In this document: piece by piece, positions 29,504 to 41,639 of the stretch
Numbering within the stretch: the first letter of the stretch is position 1
Layout: each line of letters opens with the position of its first letter
Assembly (NCBI GenBank): GCA_030267965.1
Contig: BRYA01000375.1
Location: forward strand, 44,596-91,966
DNA from: Triparma columacea
Lineage: Eukaryota; Sar; Bolidophyceae; Parmales; Triparmaceae
DNA length: 47,371 bases
Reading direction: 5' to 3'
Made by a program: the position numbers and the translations under genes
Notes under the pieces: generated by a model
What the model was told of the DNA's origin: nothing
Database searches by the model: none
What the model saw: only the letters and a program-made list of their open reading frames with translations

Positions 29504-32500
29504 TCATAGTTCATCGTCCAGTGCACTCTCATCTTCTATGACAGCTAAACCAACCCCTGAGAAGCTGCCGCTAAGCAACGATTCAACTGAACTAGCATGA
29601 CTCAACTCAGTCGCAGGGCTGGGCATCCTCTCTTTCGACATCTTCTTCTGTACTACTGTGCCAAAGCCACTTCGTTTCCTTTGCTTCATGATCTTCTTTG
29701 CTATATTCTTCATTTTTCTTCCTGTTTCGAGCTTGTTGGAAGAGTGAGTTTTCCTTATCATTCTTTTGCTAGCCCTCCTCTTACTATGCCGCACATCTTC
29801 ATCGTCATCATTGCTATCACTGTCATCCTCTGAATCCTCGTCTCCCATAAAGGAGCTTGAAGTACTGCCTTTCCTACTCATACGACGACTGTTCTTGAGT
29901 GACCCTGAACTCGAAAGTGGCTTGATCTTTCCACTCGAATGTGCTCTTTTCACCATCGTTTTCGCCATCGCTTGCCTATGCCCCTTACGGCCGCTTTTAC
30001 GGCCGCTTTTACGGCCGCTTTTCTTGCTAAGTTTCCTACCACGCAAGGAGTTCCTGACGGCATTCTGTTCGTCGTCGTCGTCGTTGTCGTCGTTGTCGTT
30101 GTCGTCGTCGTCGTCGTCGTCGTAATCGTCGTCGTCATCGTCGTCGTCGTCGCCTTCGTCGTCCTCATCGTAGACGTCTTCTTCTTCATCACCGCTGTCG
30201 CCAGAATCGTCCTCGCTGTCGCTCACGTCAACGTGTTTGTACTGTTTTTCGACCATCATGGATTCCAATTCCTCCTCAAGCGAAAAGATGTCCTCAGGGT
30301 AATCCTCCTTGATCCTTTGAAGGTCCTCGGAGGAGAGAACAAGCATACTCACCCATGCGAGCGCCCTAATATCAACGGTCCTGTTGACCCTGTACAAGAG
30401 AGCCATCTCCCCCAGATAGTCACCGTTCTCCATGATCCTGATAATTTTCCCGTCAACGGGGCTCAACACCGCAATTTGCCCCTTGTTGATTAGTCCCATC
30501 CAGTTGCCGCTCTCGCCCTTCCTCATGACCAGATCCCCCTCTAGGTACAACATTGTCTTCAAGCTCTTCACGAGTTCCTCGACAACAATATCGTTCAAGT
30601 TTTGAAGGAACGTGACTTTAACGAGGAGGTTTTGGTAGAGTTTCATCTTAATGTCGGCACCTAACGGTTTTGAGACCTCACTGATGAAAGAGTCAGGGTC
30701 CGTTGTGAGACTCCTTTCGGTATCCCACATCTTCTGATAGTATGACCTCACTCTCTCTTGCATTTCCAGCGGCATATCCAAGTACGCCATCCGATGGTTG
30801 ATCTTCAGCATCTTCTTCTGGAAAGTGACAGCGTCCTCGTCGGCGCTGGCGAGGATGACAGCCACAGACCCGAACACAGTAGCCTGAAGGATTGCCCCTA
30901 GGATCGTGACGAAAGAGAATAGTGCTGTGGGTGGGAAAGAAAAGGAAAGGGGGGTTAGGTTTGAGGGGGGATTGCGCGGGGGGGGGGGATGAGGGGGCGG
31001 ATGATGCTTTTCAATTCGCGTCAGTTCTCACCTTGTTCCTCAGCGGTGAACGCCCCCCCGCTTCCCATGAGTGTCGTGGAAGCTTGGTAGAATGATGCGA
31101 AATAAATATTATATATCCCCAGTTCCTCCGACTCAACCATCTCTGTGACGAACGCGCTGCACATCTTATTTTCTACCTCCAGACCCGTCATTTCTATTTC
31201 TGTCTGAACTACGGGGAAGTTGTCGAGAAAGTCTGGACCTGCATTCGTCGCGTTCTGCAAGTAATGCAGGTCGAATCCTTTCAGTCTGCAGAACCATAGA
31301 CGTCCAACGGCCCACCACCCGCAGCTCGTCCAGTGGAAGAAAAGCAGGAGCATACCGATGAGACGCACCAGGCGGATCGTCCCAGCCTTTGTGAGGGAGT
31401 CGACCCTTTTGAGGATTTTACCCATACGAGCGAGCCTCAGCAGCTTCGCGATCTTGATGTTGCTTGTTCCCGAGGAATCCCCGCTGTCAATCAGGTCATA
31501 CGGTATGGAGGATATCATGTCAATCCAGAACCAGACGGTATTGCAGTACGACCTGACAATCTCTTCCCCGTTGATGACTATGTCTCCATTCCTGTCGGCG
31601 TAGGTGGTCGTGAAGTTGTGGAGGAAGTCGATGAGGAAGACAAACATGACCATGATGTCCCAACCACGGGAATCAACGACGATCTCGTCGAAAGCAATCT
31701 CGAACGGGGCCTGGATGGCCTGGAAGAGGACGAGAATAAGAATCATGAAATCCCAGTGTCCCAGAAAATTGGAATCATGAGAGATTAGGAAGAAAGGCCA
31801 CTTGTCGATGAGGAGGAAGGTGGCTTCAGGGTCGAACATCTCTTCTTGCTCCTCCTCTTCTTTTTTAATCCTTATTTTTTCTTCAATTTCCTCCTTGCTC
31901 AGCGTGATCCCTTCCTTCTCCCTTTCCCTCTCCTCATCTCTTTCTTTCTGAAGCATTTCGCTTTTCAAGTGGTGCTTCACCAGCTGGACAGTCTCATTGT
32001 CGCCCTTCGATAGCTTCGCGACATCTCCATTCTCCCTCGTGACTATCTTGACCCTAGCAAACAATTTGTTCTTATGATGGTATGCCTCGGGTACGATTTC
32101 AGGAGGCTTGACCATAACGGAGACTTTCCTTTTTGTAGGTTGCTTAGTAAGCTTGGTCTGATTCCTCTTCTTCTTGTCGGTATCCTTCTCCTTTTGCTCT
32201 TCATGCGAACTCAGCTCCACCTTCTCTATTAATTTAGAGGACGAATTCACTCCCAGGATAGGCATAATTGACAACGTTTTTTGAGGTATCATCTTTGCAG
32301 GAATCATCGTAAACCGGCTTGATTTAGCTGGTTTTTTAATGAAGCTGTTTTTGCCGCCAGTGCTAGTTTCCGAGGGGGATATCCCTACCATCATCTGCGG
32401 GTTCCATGGCATAATACTTCCCTCCTTTTCTTTGTCCAGTCTCTGACGTAACGTCGTGATTCGATGGTCGTTTTTTCTGAGCTGAGTCATTTGTCGAGAG

Positions 32501-33387
32501 CGAGTTCGAGTTGGGGCCCTTCGCGCGGGTTGGGGTTGATCCTGCGGCCCTTCGCGGACTTCGGCCGCAGGATCAGTGTTGAGGACTGGTTTGACTATGC
32601 GCACGGGGGCATTATTTGATGGAAAACTGGGTGGAGGGGGGATAGGGGGGGGTAAGTGCTGGGAAAAGTGCTGGAAAAGTTCGACGGTCTTGCAGCCGCC
32701 TTGTAGTGTTGTGCCTCGGAAATTAAAAAGTTCTCAATCACACCGCAATGGGCAACTCAGGTCAATGAGAACAGAAACTCTTGAATTCGTCATCGGCTGG
32801 GTTGGGGGGTAGATGGGGGGGGGGCAACTCACCCTATCCCCGTACCACCGCGCCTCTGAGGCATGTTTAAATTCGGGTTGTATCCTCCCACATTCGGTCG
32901 AAGCATATTCTTCATTACCGTCTTCATTTCGGCTCCAGCTGGAGGGGATGGGACGAAGGGTTAGAGCAAGGGCGGCGGTTGAGGAGGGGAGGGGATCTCT
33001 CGGCTCGCTGCTGTACGCTCCTCGATTCAGCTCACCTTGCAGGAGGATTTTCTGCATCAGCACTTCCATCTTGATGAAGTCTGGCGCACTAATGGGCGTA
33101 TCAGTGAGACTAGATTGAGGCAAAGCTAAACTATTACCAACTTTCACCTCACTCGACGGCACAATAGGCGATCTGTTTGGGGATTTTGGGGAAGTGCTGC
33201 TTTGTTGCGAAACCGAAGAAATTTGCTTTGGTGGGGACGCATTGGTCGACGATTCACCGTCGTCAGAGGCATCGTCGTCAGAGCCACTGTTGTCGGCAGC
33301 CCCTTCCATCGCCGCAATTAGGTCCAACTGAGCTTGAGTTGGCTCAGGTGTGGAAGCGGGTGTGATCTTTGTTTGGGAGGGATCCAT
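29504..33387 (-). CDS. EAG/CNG-type cation channel with cyclic-nucleotide-binding domain
   Basis: Four exons: 33387-33036, 32938-32833, 32626-31032 and 30924-29504, coding 1157 residues; all joins keep phase. The long N-terminus (about 1-430) is disordered and charged. Transmembrane segments follow: S1 WDFMILILVLFQAIQAPFEI (about 438), S2 WDIMVMFVFLIDFLHNF (about 475), S4 with regular Lys/Arg (IAKLLRLARMGKILKRVD, about 541), S5 and a pore loop at about 665-680. The filter reads TTLMGSGG, not the K+ signature TVGYG. The C-linker (MPLEMQERVRSYYQKMWDTE) leads to a cNMP-binding domain with GEMALLYRVNRTVDIRA (about 859). Between S2 and S3 sits DRNGDIVINGEE, which resembles an EF-hand loop. The tail has a poly-Asp run (about 960) and KSGRKSGRK repeats. 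A plasma- or ciliary-membrane non-selective or Ca2+-permeable channel is plausible. Confidence 0.88.
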
Positions 33388-33802
33388 CTAAGTTGGGCTT
33401 ATGTTGGACGGGGGGAGGGAGAAGGGCCGAGGTGAGGTGATAGGGGGAAAGGATACCCAGAAGGGGACCGTGGGTGAAGAAAAGAAGTGCCCAAAAGAGC
33501 AGTGAAATAAGGTCAACACAATCTGTGAAACGATTGAGAACAACCAACCACCAACCAACAGAAAACAGCGGAACCCTATTTTGGGAATTACTTGATGTTG
33601 ATGAAATTATTTAAATTGGAAACAATCTACGCAAAAATCGCACTACCATTACAGGACGCGACCCTATCCTTTATGTTGAGCGCGTCTGCGATGCGACGCT
33701 CGTGGCGTATTTTTGTCACGTGGTCGTGTTTCCCCATCAAACTTCAAGTTAAAAGATGGTTTCTATCATTGCGCCATCTTTCAACCCCCCCCCCCCCCTC
33801 CT
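33388..33802. other. Spacer between the channel start and the FPGS 3' end
   Basis: Contains the presumed promoter of the channel gene (left) and the 3' end of FPGS (right), both on the minus strand. No coding frame is supported. A run of 13 C lies at about 33785-33797. Confidence 0.5.
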
Positions 33803-35903
33803 TCAACTTTTCCCACCCCGGGTCACGTGCTCGTACCCCGCGCTCTCCTCCTCCCATCCAATTTTATCCAATACGCTGCCTACGATGTACAAGCTCCCCG
33901 TGCACAGGACGTTCACGTGCTCCTCCCCGACGAGTTCAAGGGCCTCCTTTACCGATCCCACCGCCGCGACCTCTCCCCCTCCCCCGCCCTTCGGCTCTAT
34001 CCCCTCGTAAACCTCTCTCAGGGTATCCTGCCACGTTCCCCCCCCCCCTCCCCCCTCCCCCTCAGCAGCGCCACCGCCCAGAAGCTCCGACGCTGTAGGT
34101 CTCGCTACGGCGCTGGGCCTCTCAGAGTCTGCCCTCGCGAACAGGACGGTCGAGAACGTTGCGCCTCTCTTAATCAGCGACAGCAGTTCCACAGGGTTCC
34201 TCTCGTGGGAGCAGTTGAAGATCAGCACGTTCCTGGGGGAGGGGGGGTTAGTATCGAATGCTCTCCGTAGTGGTTGGGGAAAACCCTCCGTCTGTTTGCT
34301 TTCTCACCTCCTCCCCCCCTGCCCCTCCTTCCCAGTCTCCTTCTTGAACCATTCCATGCATACCTCCATGGATTTTCCCGTGTGAGCACCATCAAGTAGG
34401 AACGTCCTTCCCCCCCTCTCAACTCTCTGGCATCTCCCCGGCCACCTCGTCTCCTCTAGTGCTTTTCCTTCCCTCCCCCCGTAGGAAGTACCCATCAAAT
34501 CCCTAACCATCAAAAGAGCAAGCGCAGCATTGCAAGCCTGAAAATCACCCTTCAAACCTAAAGAGTAACCACCGACGATGGAATTTACGTTAGATACTAT
34601 CGATACTTCACCCCCGACCTCGTCAGCGCACTGTGAGTTTATTATCAGTGTGAGACAGGGGGAGAGGGGGGGGGGGGGGGGATTGGTGTTTTAAAATATG
34701 TCAGCGGCGTAACCCCTTATATATCCACATATCCTTCTCCCCCCCCCTCCCCCCTCCCCTTCTCTCCCCCCCCCCCAAAAGGCCTGACTTTTAGTGACTT
34801 TAGCGACTTGAGTCTCACCTCCTTGATAATATTCATAGGTCCATAATCCCCCTCAACAACCCAAGTCCTACATCCCCTTTTAATAATCCCCCCTTTTTCC
34901 CTTGCGATTTTCTCCAACGTGTTCCCCAAAACCCTCGTGTGGTCTAAGTCAAGCGTGCATATCGCAGATGCAGAGTTTCCGGTGTAGACGTTTGTGGCGT
35001 CGTAACGACCTCCAAGACCGACCTCGAGGATTATGTGGAGGGGTTGGGGGGAGGGGGGGAAACGGTGGTTGTGGAATATGTAGAGGGATAGGAGGGTTAA
35101 GTAACGGAAGTATGTGGGGTGGGGGGGGAGGGAGGGGAAGGTTGATTTGTTGTGCTGATTTGGGCGGGGGGGGGGTCAGGGGCAATGGAGGTATTGGGAA
35201 ACGATGGTCAGGGGTTGAAGGTTTGTTGTGTTGTGTGAAACTCACATCCTTCTTCTCCTCAAGTATCCTGTAAACTTCCCAGTAACCCTCGGCGAACTCT
35301 TCCTCGCTGACAGGCTTCCCGTTTAGCCTTATCCTCTCCCTGGGAGTGCAAAGGTGAGGCGATGTGAACATTCCGGTGTTGCAAGAATGGGCGACGCGAA
35401 GGAGAGACTGACGGGGAGAAGGGGAGATGGAGAGGGAGGGAAGTTAGAGGGAGACGAGACAAAGGTGGAGGAGACAAAGGTGGAGGAGACAAAGGTCGAG
35501 GAGACAAAGATGAGGAGGTTACACGCGTTTAGACGATAGACGAAGAGGGGGGCCGCGAGTTTTGTGCGTTCTCTCTCACCTCTGTGAAGGCTGAAGTAGA
35601 ACCCTTCCCCTTGGTTCCTGTTATGTGTATAATTTTAATGTTTCTGTTGGTGTTGGTTTTGTTGACCTTTCTATCGTGTTTGTTTTCTTCTGTATTGTCT
35701 TCTTTGTCCCCTATATCTTCGTTGGTATTGCCCCCTTGGTCGTTGGTATTGTCCCCTTGGTTGTCATAAGGTATCTGTAATCTGTCCATGTATTCCCTCA
35801 TAATTTTAACAGTATCTTGTCTTTTTGCTCCATTTGAGAGGATTGCAGATGCTGTTAGTGTCTGCAAAGAGTATAACGAGTTTACTGCTGATTCGTAGTC
35901 CAT
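33803..35903 (-). CDS. FPGS: Folylpolyglutamate synthase
   Basis: Five exons: 35903-35580, 35407-35246, 35154-34819, 34630-34308 and 34232-33803, coding 524 residues, with phases 0,0,0,2. FPGS is a Mur-ligase-type enzyme that adds glutamates to folate with ATP, retaining folates in the cell. Seen here: the P-loop [11 protein letters not shown] (about residues 94-103), rebuilt [23 protein letters not shown], then [16 protein letters not shown], the family-typical [13 protein letters not shown], and [34 protein letters not shown] and KGGIIKRG follow. In the C-terminal lobe are [39 protein letters not shown] and [13 protein letters not shown]. An Asn/Asp/Gly-rich insertion of about 35 residues lies before the P-loop, and Gly-rich insertions lie in the last exon. 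No organellar leader is evident, so it is probably cytosolic. Confidence 0.95.
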
Positions 35904-36308
35904 TTAGGGAAGTGGAGGGGTGGAGGGAGGTCGAGGTTGTTGAGTAGTGAGGATTTTATGTTTTTAGCGCTGTCTGTCAATATTTGTGTGCGTATATTGT
36001 ATTTAGTATATTGTATTGAGATGTATATGTAATATTATGAATATTTAGTGCTTAAATGGAGATTTAAATGGACTTGTCTCTCTTTTTCTCTGCTGTTTCT
36101 CCTTTCCTCCTTTCCTTTTCTCTCTATTTTTCAATCTTACAATTGAACCACCTATTACCTTACTACAACACATACGTAGGCATCAAATACTTTGAAATCA
36201 CAGAAAATATCACTAAAACTTCACCAAACGTCAAATTGAACACCTTCTCTCTCTGTCCACGCTCTCCTCCACAAAAGTGTCCAGTTTAACCTCCTCTACG
36301 TCCAAAAA
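35904..36308. promoter_or_regulatory. Divergent intergenic region (FPGS / CLPTM1-like)
   Basis: A 405-bp AT-richer spacer between two genes transcribed away from each other. It should contain both promoters. TATA-like strings occur (for example near 35990-36040), but none is placed well enough to call. Confidence 0.45.
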
Positions 36309-38637
36309 ATGAGCTCCTCCTCCACCTCAGAAACAGACACCCCCTCAGATATCCCAAACGTGCTAAACATGTTCCGAAAGTTCAGCAGACCGTTGGCATT
36401 TTACTTCATACTCCGTCAATCAACCTCCTTCTTCACAAACAGTGACGACAAAGACCTCCCTCCAGGTGGAGCTCAAACCGGTATTCAAACCTTCGAGGAG
36501 TTAGACAACAAAGGCGCTTACGCAAACGGTGTATTCCCATCATCAAAATCCAGGAAGCCTGCTGGTGCAACCCCCCAAAGTACCACCCCGAAAAGTACCA
36601 ACCCTTTATCCAGCTGGATCCCAGATGCCGTGACCAACCCCTACGGTGACGTCCCAACGTTCTCGAAACAGGGCCCTCAGCACCGGTGCGTGTGGGGTCT
36701 TGGTGCGCACCTGGATGTCACCGTCTACATAACCGAGAGCTTCACCCACTCCCTCGATTCTCCGCACCTCTTGAAGTGGTCCGTAAACGACTGGGAGTTC
36801 GGCAGTCCCGGGGGCGGGGGTTTCCTCCTGGGTGGGGGTGGGGAAGGGTACAGGCAGCTGAACGCGACGGTGAAGAGGACGGAAAACCTGGCGAACAACG
36901 GCACTGCATACGCACACGTTTACGTAGGGGAACACGGGGGGGAGGTTGGGGGTGAGGGTGGGTATTATACTAGGGTTGAAATGAACAAGTGGAGGGTTAG
37001 GAGGAAGAACAGGGATGTTAGGAACCTCATGGGGGACTTTGGGGTTGAGGAGAAGGAGGAGGATGAGAAGGAGAATGAGGTGGAGGACACGAGGTGAGAA
37101 TGGGAAGGAGGAACATTTTAAACAACCTTTTGGACCGAAACATTCGAACACGATGTACTCACACGCACTTCATCTGTCGATTGCCTCACCTCGCTCCCCC
37201 CCCCTCCCTCCCCCTCTCAACCCCCTTAGCTTGCTCGGTGCCGCAGCCAAGAACAAGACAATCGACGTCTGGCTGAGCTACTGGAAGCCCACCCTAAACC
37301 TCCAGATGGTCGAGATGACCCAGGCGTTCCCCCGCAACGGCATCCCCCCCCAAATGAGCAGCAAGATGAAGTTCTCGGATCCCGTGTCGGGCAAGTACTT
37401 CCCCGTACTTTACGTTAACGAGTTCTGGCTTACCAGCGATAAGCTCGTACCCATCAACGGGACGATTGGGGAGCTCCCGGTGATGGTTAGCCTGGATACG
37501 GTGGGGATGCTTAAGTGGCAGGGCATGAGCATGATGGAGCAGCAGTGGAAGATGCAGGAGGCCATGGGAGGTAGGGAGGGGGAGAGCGACATCCTCGTCA
37601 ACATGATACAGGACACCAACCCAGTGCTACTGGCTATCACCGTAATCGTTAGCACGCTGCACTCGGTGTTCGACATTCTGGCGTTCAAAAACGACATTGC
37701 GTTCTTCAAGGGTAAGAAGAGCATGGAGGGACTGAGCATCAGGACGATGGTTGTGAACATATTCTTCCAGCTCGTCGTGTTCCTGTACCTCGTCGACAAC
37801 GACACGAGCTTCATGATCCTAGTAAGCAACGGCGTCGGCCTGTTAATCGAGGGCTGGAAGATAACCAAGGCCGTCACTTTCTCCTTCAAGGGGGGAAAAT
37901 TACAGTGGGACGAAGCGGAGACTTACAAGACGTCAAAGACGAAGGACTACGACGAGATAGCGACGAGCCACCTCCTCTACGTGACCATGCCCCTGATGGT
38001 GGGGTACGGGGCGTACAGCTTGATGCAGCTCAAGTTCAAGAGCTGGTACTCGTGGATATTGAGCAGCTTGGTGGGTTTCATTTATATGTTCGGGTGAGTT
38101 TAGAGAAGGGGGGGAAGGGGGAGGGGGGAGAAAAATAGAGAAATAGGGCGTCAGGACGGAAGGCGACGAATCAAAACCCAAGGAAAGCTCATCCCCCCCC
38201 CCCCCAACCCCCCGCTCCAAAACCCACAACACAGGTTCGTAATGATGACTCCCCAGCTGTTCATAAACTACAAGCTCCAGTCCGTCGCTCACCTAAACTG
38301 GCGTACCATGACGTACAAGTCCCTTAACACTTTCGTTGACGATCTTTTCGCGTTCGTTATTAAAATGCCTATCATGCATAGGCTAGCGTGCTTCAGGGAC
38401 GATATTGTTTTCTTCATTTTTCTTTATCAAAGGTGGATATATAGGGTGGACTTTAGTAGGGTTAACGAGTATGGACAGTGTGCTGAACCTACGGATGATA
38501 TGATTAAGGAGAAGGAAAAGGAAGTGGGAGGGAAGGGAGGAGGGGAGGACGTTAGGGAGACGGTTACTGAGGGGAAGGTGAAGAAAATTAGGAGAGGTAA
38601 ACATGATAGGAAGACTGACTTTAACGACCTGGACTGA
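36309..38637 (+). CDS. CLPTM1: CLPTM1 family transmembrane protein
   Basis: Three exons: 36309-37093, 37230-38093 and 38235-38637, coding 683 residues, close to human CLPTM1 (669). Family members are ER/Golgi multi-pass proteins; CLPTM1 retains GABA-A receptors, and the paralogue CLPTM1L is a glucosamine-PI lipid scramblase. The N-terminal luminal half includes the conserved WSVNDWEFGS region, NATV and NKTIDVWLSYWKP. The join at intron 1 gives TR/S LLGAAAKNK. Membrane segments lie near residues 393-410, 432-452, 455-472, 510-527, 533-560 and 583-615, including TLHSVFDILAFKNDIAFF, GLSIRTMVVNIFFQLVVFLY and FVMMTPQLFINYKLQSVAHL, which are hallmark stretches. The C-terminal tail is Lys-rich and cytosolic. 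The likely role is ER lipid or membrane-protein handling. Confidence 0.93.
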
Positions 38638-38799
38638 GGGAGGGGTAACCCGGGGAATGAGGGGTGGGAGGTAGATGATATTGAAGAAGGTGTTCTCTTT
38701 ATTTTCTGAAAACTATTCAATTTTTGTTGTTGACACACCCTTAGCTATTCCCCTCCCCCCCCTCCTCCCCCCTCCATTTCAGTGCGAGTGTGGTATATT

Positions 38800-39954
38800 T
38801 TAATCCGCCTTTAGCGGGAAGGTAGATTTCTGGATCCCGTCCTTCGTAATGACCATGATCTCAAGTTTGTCCCCCGTGTAGATGTCTCTCTCCCCCGCCG
38901 TAACGAACGCGTCCTTAACGATCTCCACGACCTCTTCCGCCCCCAGCTCTCTCTTCTCGTCCTGCCTGTTCTTGTGTACAATGACGTTGTCGAGGAGGGG
39001 TACGACGAAGGACTGCCCGGACCCTGACGCGGAGAAGTGCGTGCGCTCGAAGGAACCGATGGCGTCGTACGAGTACACGGCGCCCTTGCCCTCGGCGTCG
39101 ACCCCGGCGAGGACGTTGAAGGAGTAGTAGGGGAAGAAGCGGCGACCGTAGAGGGTGTTCCCGAGCATCTGAGCGACAGAGGTTACCTTCATGTCCTTCT
39201 GGTGGTTGTGGCGGTACATGTCGGAGCGGATGTCGAGGACAGAGCGGAGCTGGTCGACGTCGGTCTTGCATCCGGCGGAGGCGAGAACGCAGTGGTCGGT
39301 GAGGGGATGGAGCTTGGAAACATCTCTGGAGAGGATCTCGTAACCGGTGGACATGCGGGTGTCGCCGGCAACGACAGCGAAGTCGGGGCCGGAGATTGCG
39401 AGGGTGGTACCACCGTTGAAATCGTAGGGGCTGGGGGGAAGGGGAGGGGGAAGAGGGAAGTATGATTAGCAAAAAGGGTTTGGGACTGGATTGAAAGCTT
39501 GGGAGGAGTGGCCATCTAATGTGGTGTTATTATTCCTCAGCATGGTTGCTTGGAAGCCGTGTTGTCGTTGCTGGTGTTGTGTCATTGCGTGTGTCTCCAT
39601 AATGCAAGTCTTAAATAATATATAACATATCCTATTTGTGGGATATACCTTGATCGTAATCAACAACAATACCTCTACAGCATCACTAATACTACCCAAT
39701 GCTCTATATCCCCACAGCCTCCGCTCTTAATCTCACCTGAAGCGGCGCTCATAAGGTGCCTCAGTAACCCCGTGGTCAATGGAGTCAGCCCCAGGCTGCT
39801 GGTCGAAGGATGCAGGGACCGCCATGGAGTGGGGCTCGGAGTGGTGGATGGGCAGTCTCTGGATGCCGTTGGCGTGGGTTAAAGCGGACCTGGGGAGGGG
39901 GGAGGTGAGGAGGGGTCGGGGGGAGGAGTGGGGGGGAAGGGGTAAGGAGGTCAT
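38800..39954 (-). CDS. PSMB1: 20S proteasome subunit beta-6 (PSMB1 type)
   Basis: Two exons, 39954-39737 and 39430-38800. The join rebuilds [18 protein letters not shown], the standard start of the folded domain. From the ATG at 39954 the product has 282 residues; from the internal Met at 39825 ([12 protein letters not shown]) it has 239, which is closer to the family's usual 240, so the shorter form may be the real one. Beta-6 is a non-catalytic subunit of the proteasome beta ring: it keeps FNGGT but is not processed to an N-terminal Thr nucleophile. Other signatures are [69 protein letters not shown] and [18 protein letters not shown]. The intron of 306 bp is long for this window. The gene is divergent from the DUF1995 gene. 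Confidence 0.95.
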
Positions 39955-40309
39955 GGAGGGTGATTTGACGGGTATAAAGTTGTGAGATGTATTGAGGGTG
40001 TGTGTTGATTAGGCATATTTGTTATATTGTTTGTTGGTTGTGTTGTTGTGTCATAAATGTAATCAGAGAGGCTCTCGGAGATTTGGAAATGTTTTTCCAT
40101 AATCTAACTAAATAACACTCTGTTCAACATGTATATCAATGTGTGATATGATACTACTAACGAGATGTTGGAAATGTGTAGTATGTTGTTTCAATGTCTC
40201 ACATTAGTTTTTTGGTTGATTTGGTTTGGAAAAAAGGCAAAACTCCACTCTTTCATCGAATATCTCAGCTCTTTCTTCTAAACATCTATTGCTCCCCATT
40301 ATCTCCATT
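39955..40309. promoter_or_regulatory. Divergent intergenic region (PSMB1 / DUF1995 gene)
   Basis: A 355-bp AT-rich spacer, with T/G-rich stretches on the plus strand, lies between two outward-facing genes. TATAAA occurs at 39973-39978 on the plus strand but is over 300 bp from the plus-strand start, so it is not assigned. No coding frame is supported. Confidence 0.4.
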
Positions 40310-41639
40310 ATGAAACAAGCTACATTACTATTATTCATAATTACATACGTTAACTCGTTCACTTATCTACCAAGTACATTTACAATACCATCAATAAGTC
40401 ATAAAACAACAACAACAACAAATAATATACCCAATGAGTCGTCTCAGAAACACCTCAACACCAGACTCAATACTTCCCTAAACCAAGGAACAAAGGAGAA
40501 GAACGTCAGCAACGAGGAGTTCGCCTCCCTTGTCACTTCCTCCTCTACCGCTCCTCCCCCCTCCAGCTTCTACCAGCTCAACATTGCCGCCCAGGAGGCC
40601 GCCACCCTCGCCATTGCCAGGGGTGAGCGTCTTCTGGAGGTTGAGTTCCCGCCCCTCCCTTCAGAGGTCCTGGAGATGGACGACGTCAGCGCGTACGACG
40701 TGGCGAAGGCTAACCTCAGGCTGAGCATAGACTTTGCCAAGGTGTTCGCGCAGAGAGGTGAGAAGGTTGCTATTTTGTTCCCTGATGAGGCGGAGAGCAA
40801 GATAGCCATCGACAACTACGGGACGGACAAGCCTTTCCCAGGGGTCTCGATATCTTCCTTGAGGCAGTCCGACCCAGACGACGACAGACTATTCAAACCC
40901 GAGCAGATATTCCTAAGTTTGATTGGCGGTTCCGCTGGTCAGGTCAAGGCTATCGAAGGCGTCGACATGTACATCGTCATCGTAGCCTCAGCCCAGGAGC
41001 TCCCAGACATCGAGGAGCTCCACCTCCAGAGCCCCACCTCCCCCATCGTCTTCTTCAATATGAAGCTCGACACCCTCAGAGGTGACCTCGGTATCCCCGC
41101 CTTCCCCCCCAAGGATTTACAGGACAGGTTCCTTTCACGAGTGCGTCCAACTTACTACCTCCGTACGCGTCAGTACTCCCGCACAAAGGCCGAGCCCCCC
41201 TTCGTTGTGAACTACCAGGGCTGCCTCTTCAGGCAGTACCCGGGTGAATACCAGACACTCCTAGATATTGGAGACGGGAACTTTAGGAGGGTTAAGAGCT
41301 CGGGGGTTAGACCGGGGCTGGGGGAATTCAAGGAACAGCTGGTTCAAGCGCTTATGGATAAGGGGGTCGTGGAGAGAGAGGTGAGCGATTTTGATAGGGG
41401 GGATGGAGGGGGAGGAAGTTAAAGGGTTCGGAGAAAAAAGGGATATACTTTGGCGCAAGGCGACAGAAAATGAAACCCAACATAACACCAACGCTTCGAA
41501 ATCTCACCCCGCCATACCCGCTCGCTTACCCCCCCCACCTCCACAGGGGGATACGCTGAAGTTTCTAAGGACAGGGTACAAAACGCAGACATGGTGGGAG
41601 GAGGAGAGGGAGAACGCGGCGGACAATTTTCGCACGTGA
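40310..41639 (+). CDS. Plastid-targeted DUF1995 protein (LPA3-like)
   Basis: Two exons, 40310-41380 and 41547-41639, phase 0, coding 387 residues. The start is the ATG at 40310; the frame extends upstream only through a TTG. The leader MKQATLLLFIITYVNS followed by FTYLPS is a signal peptide with Phe at the predicted cleavage site, then a Ser/Thr/Asn-rich transit-like region, which is the pattern of complex-plastid proteins. The mature part matches the DUF1995 domain of chloroplast proteins, including LPA3 of photosystem II assembly: AAQEAATLAIARGERLLEVEFPPLP, FAKVFAQRGEKVAILFPDEAE, MYIVIVASAQELPDIEEL, FFNMKLDTLRGDLGIPAFP and YYLRTRQYSRTKAEPPFVVNYQG. Biochemical function of the family is not established; a thylakoid biogenesis role is inferred. 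Confidence 0.85.

Noticed and set aside
29950..30192. Thr-rich frame opposite or beside the channel tail
   Set aside because: It arises from the GAC/GTC repeats that encode the poly-Asp tail of the channel.
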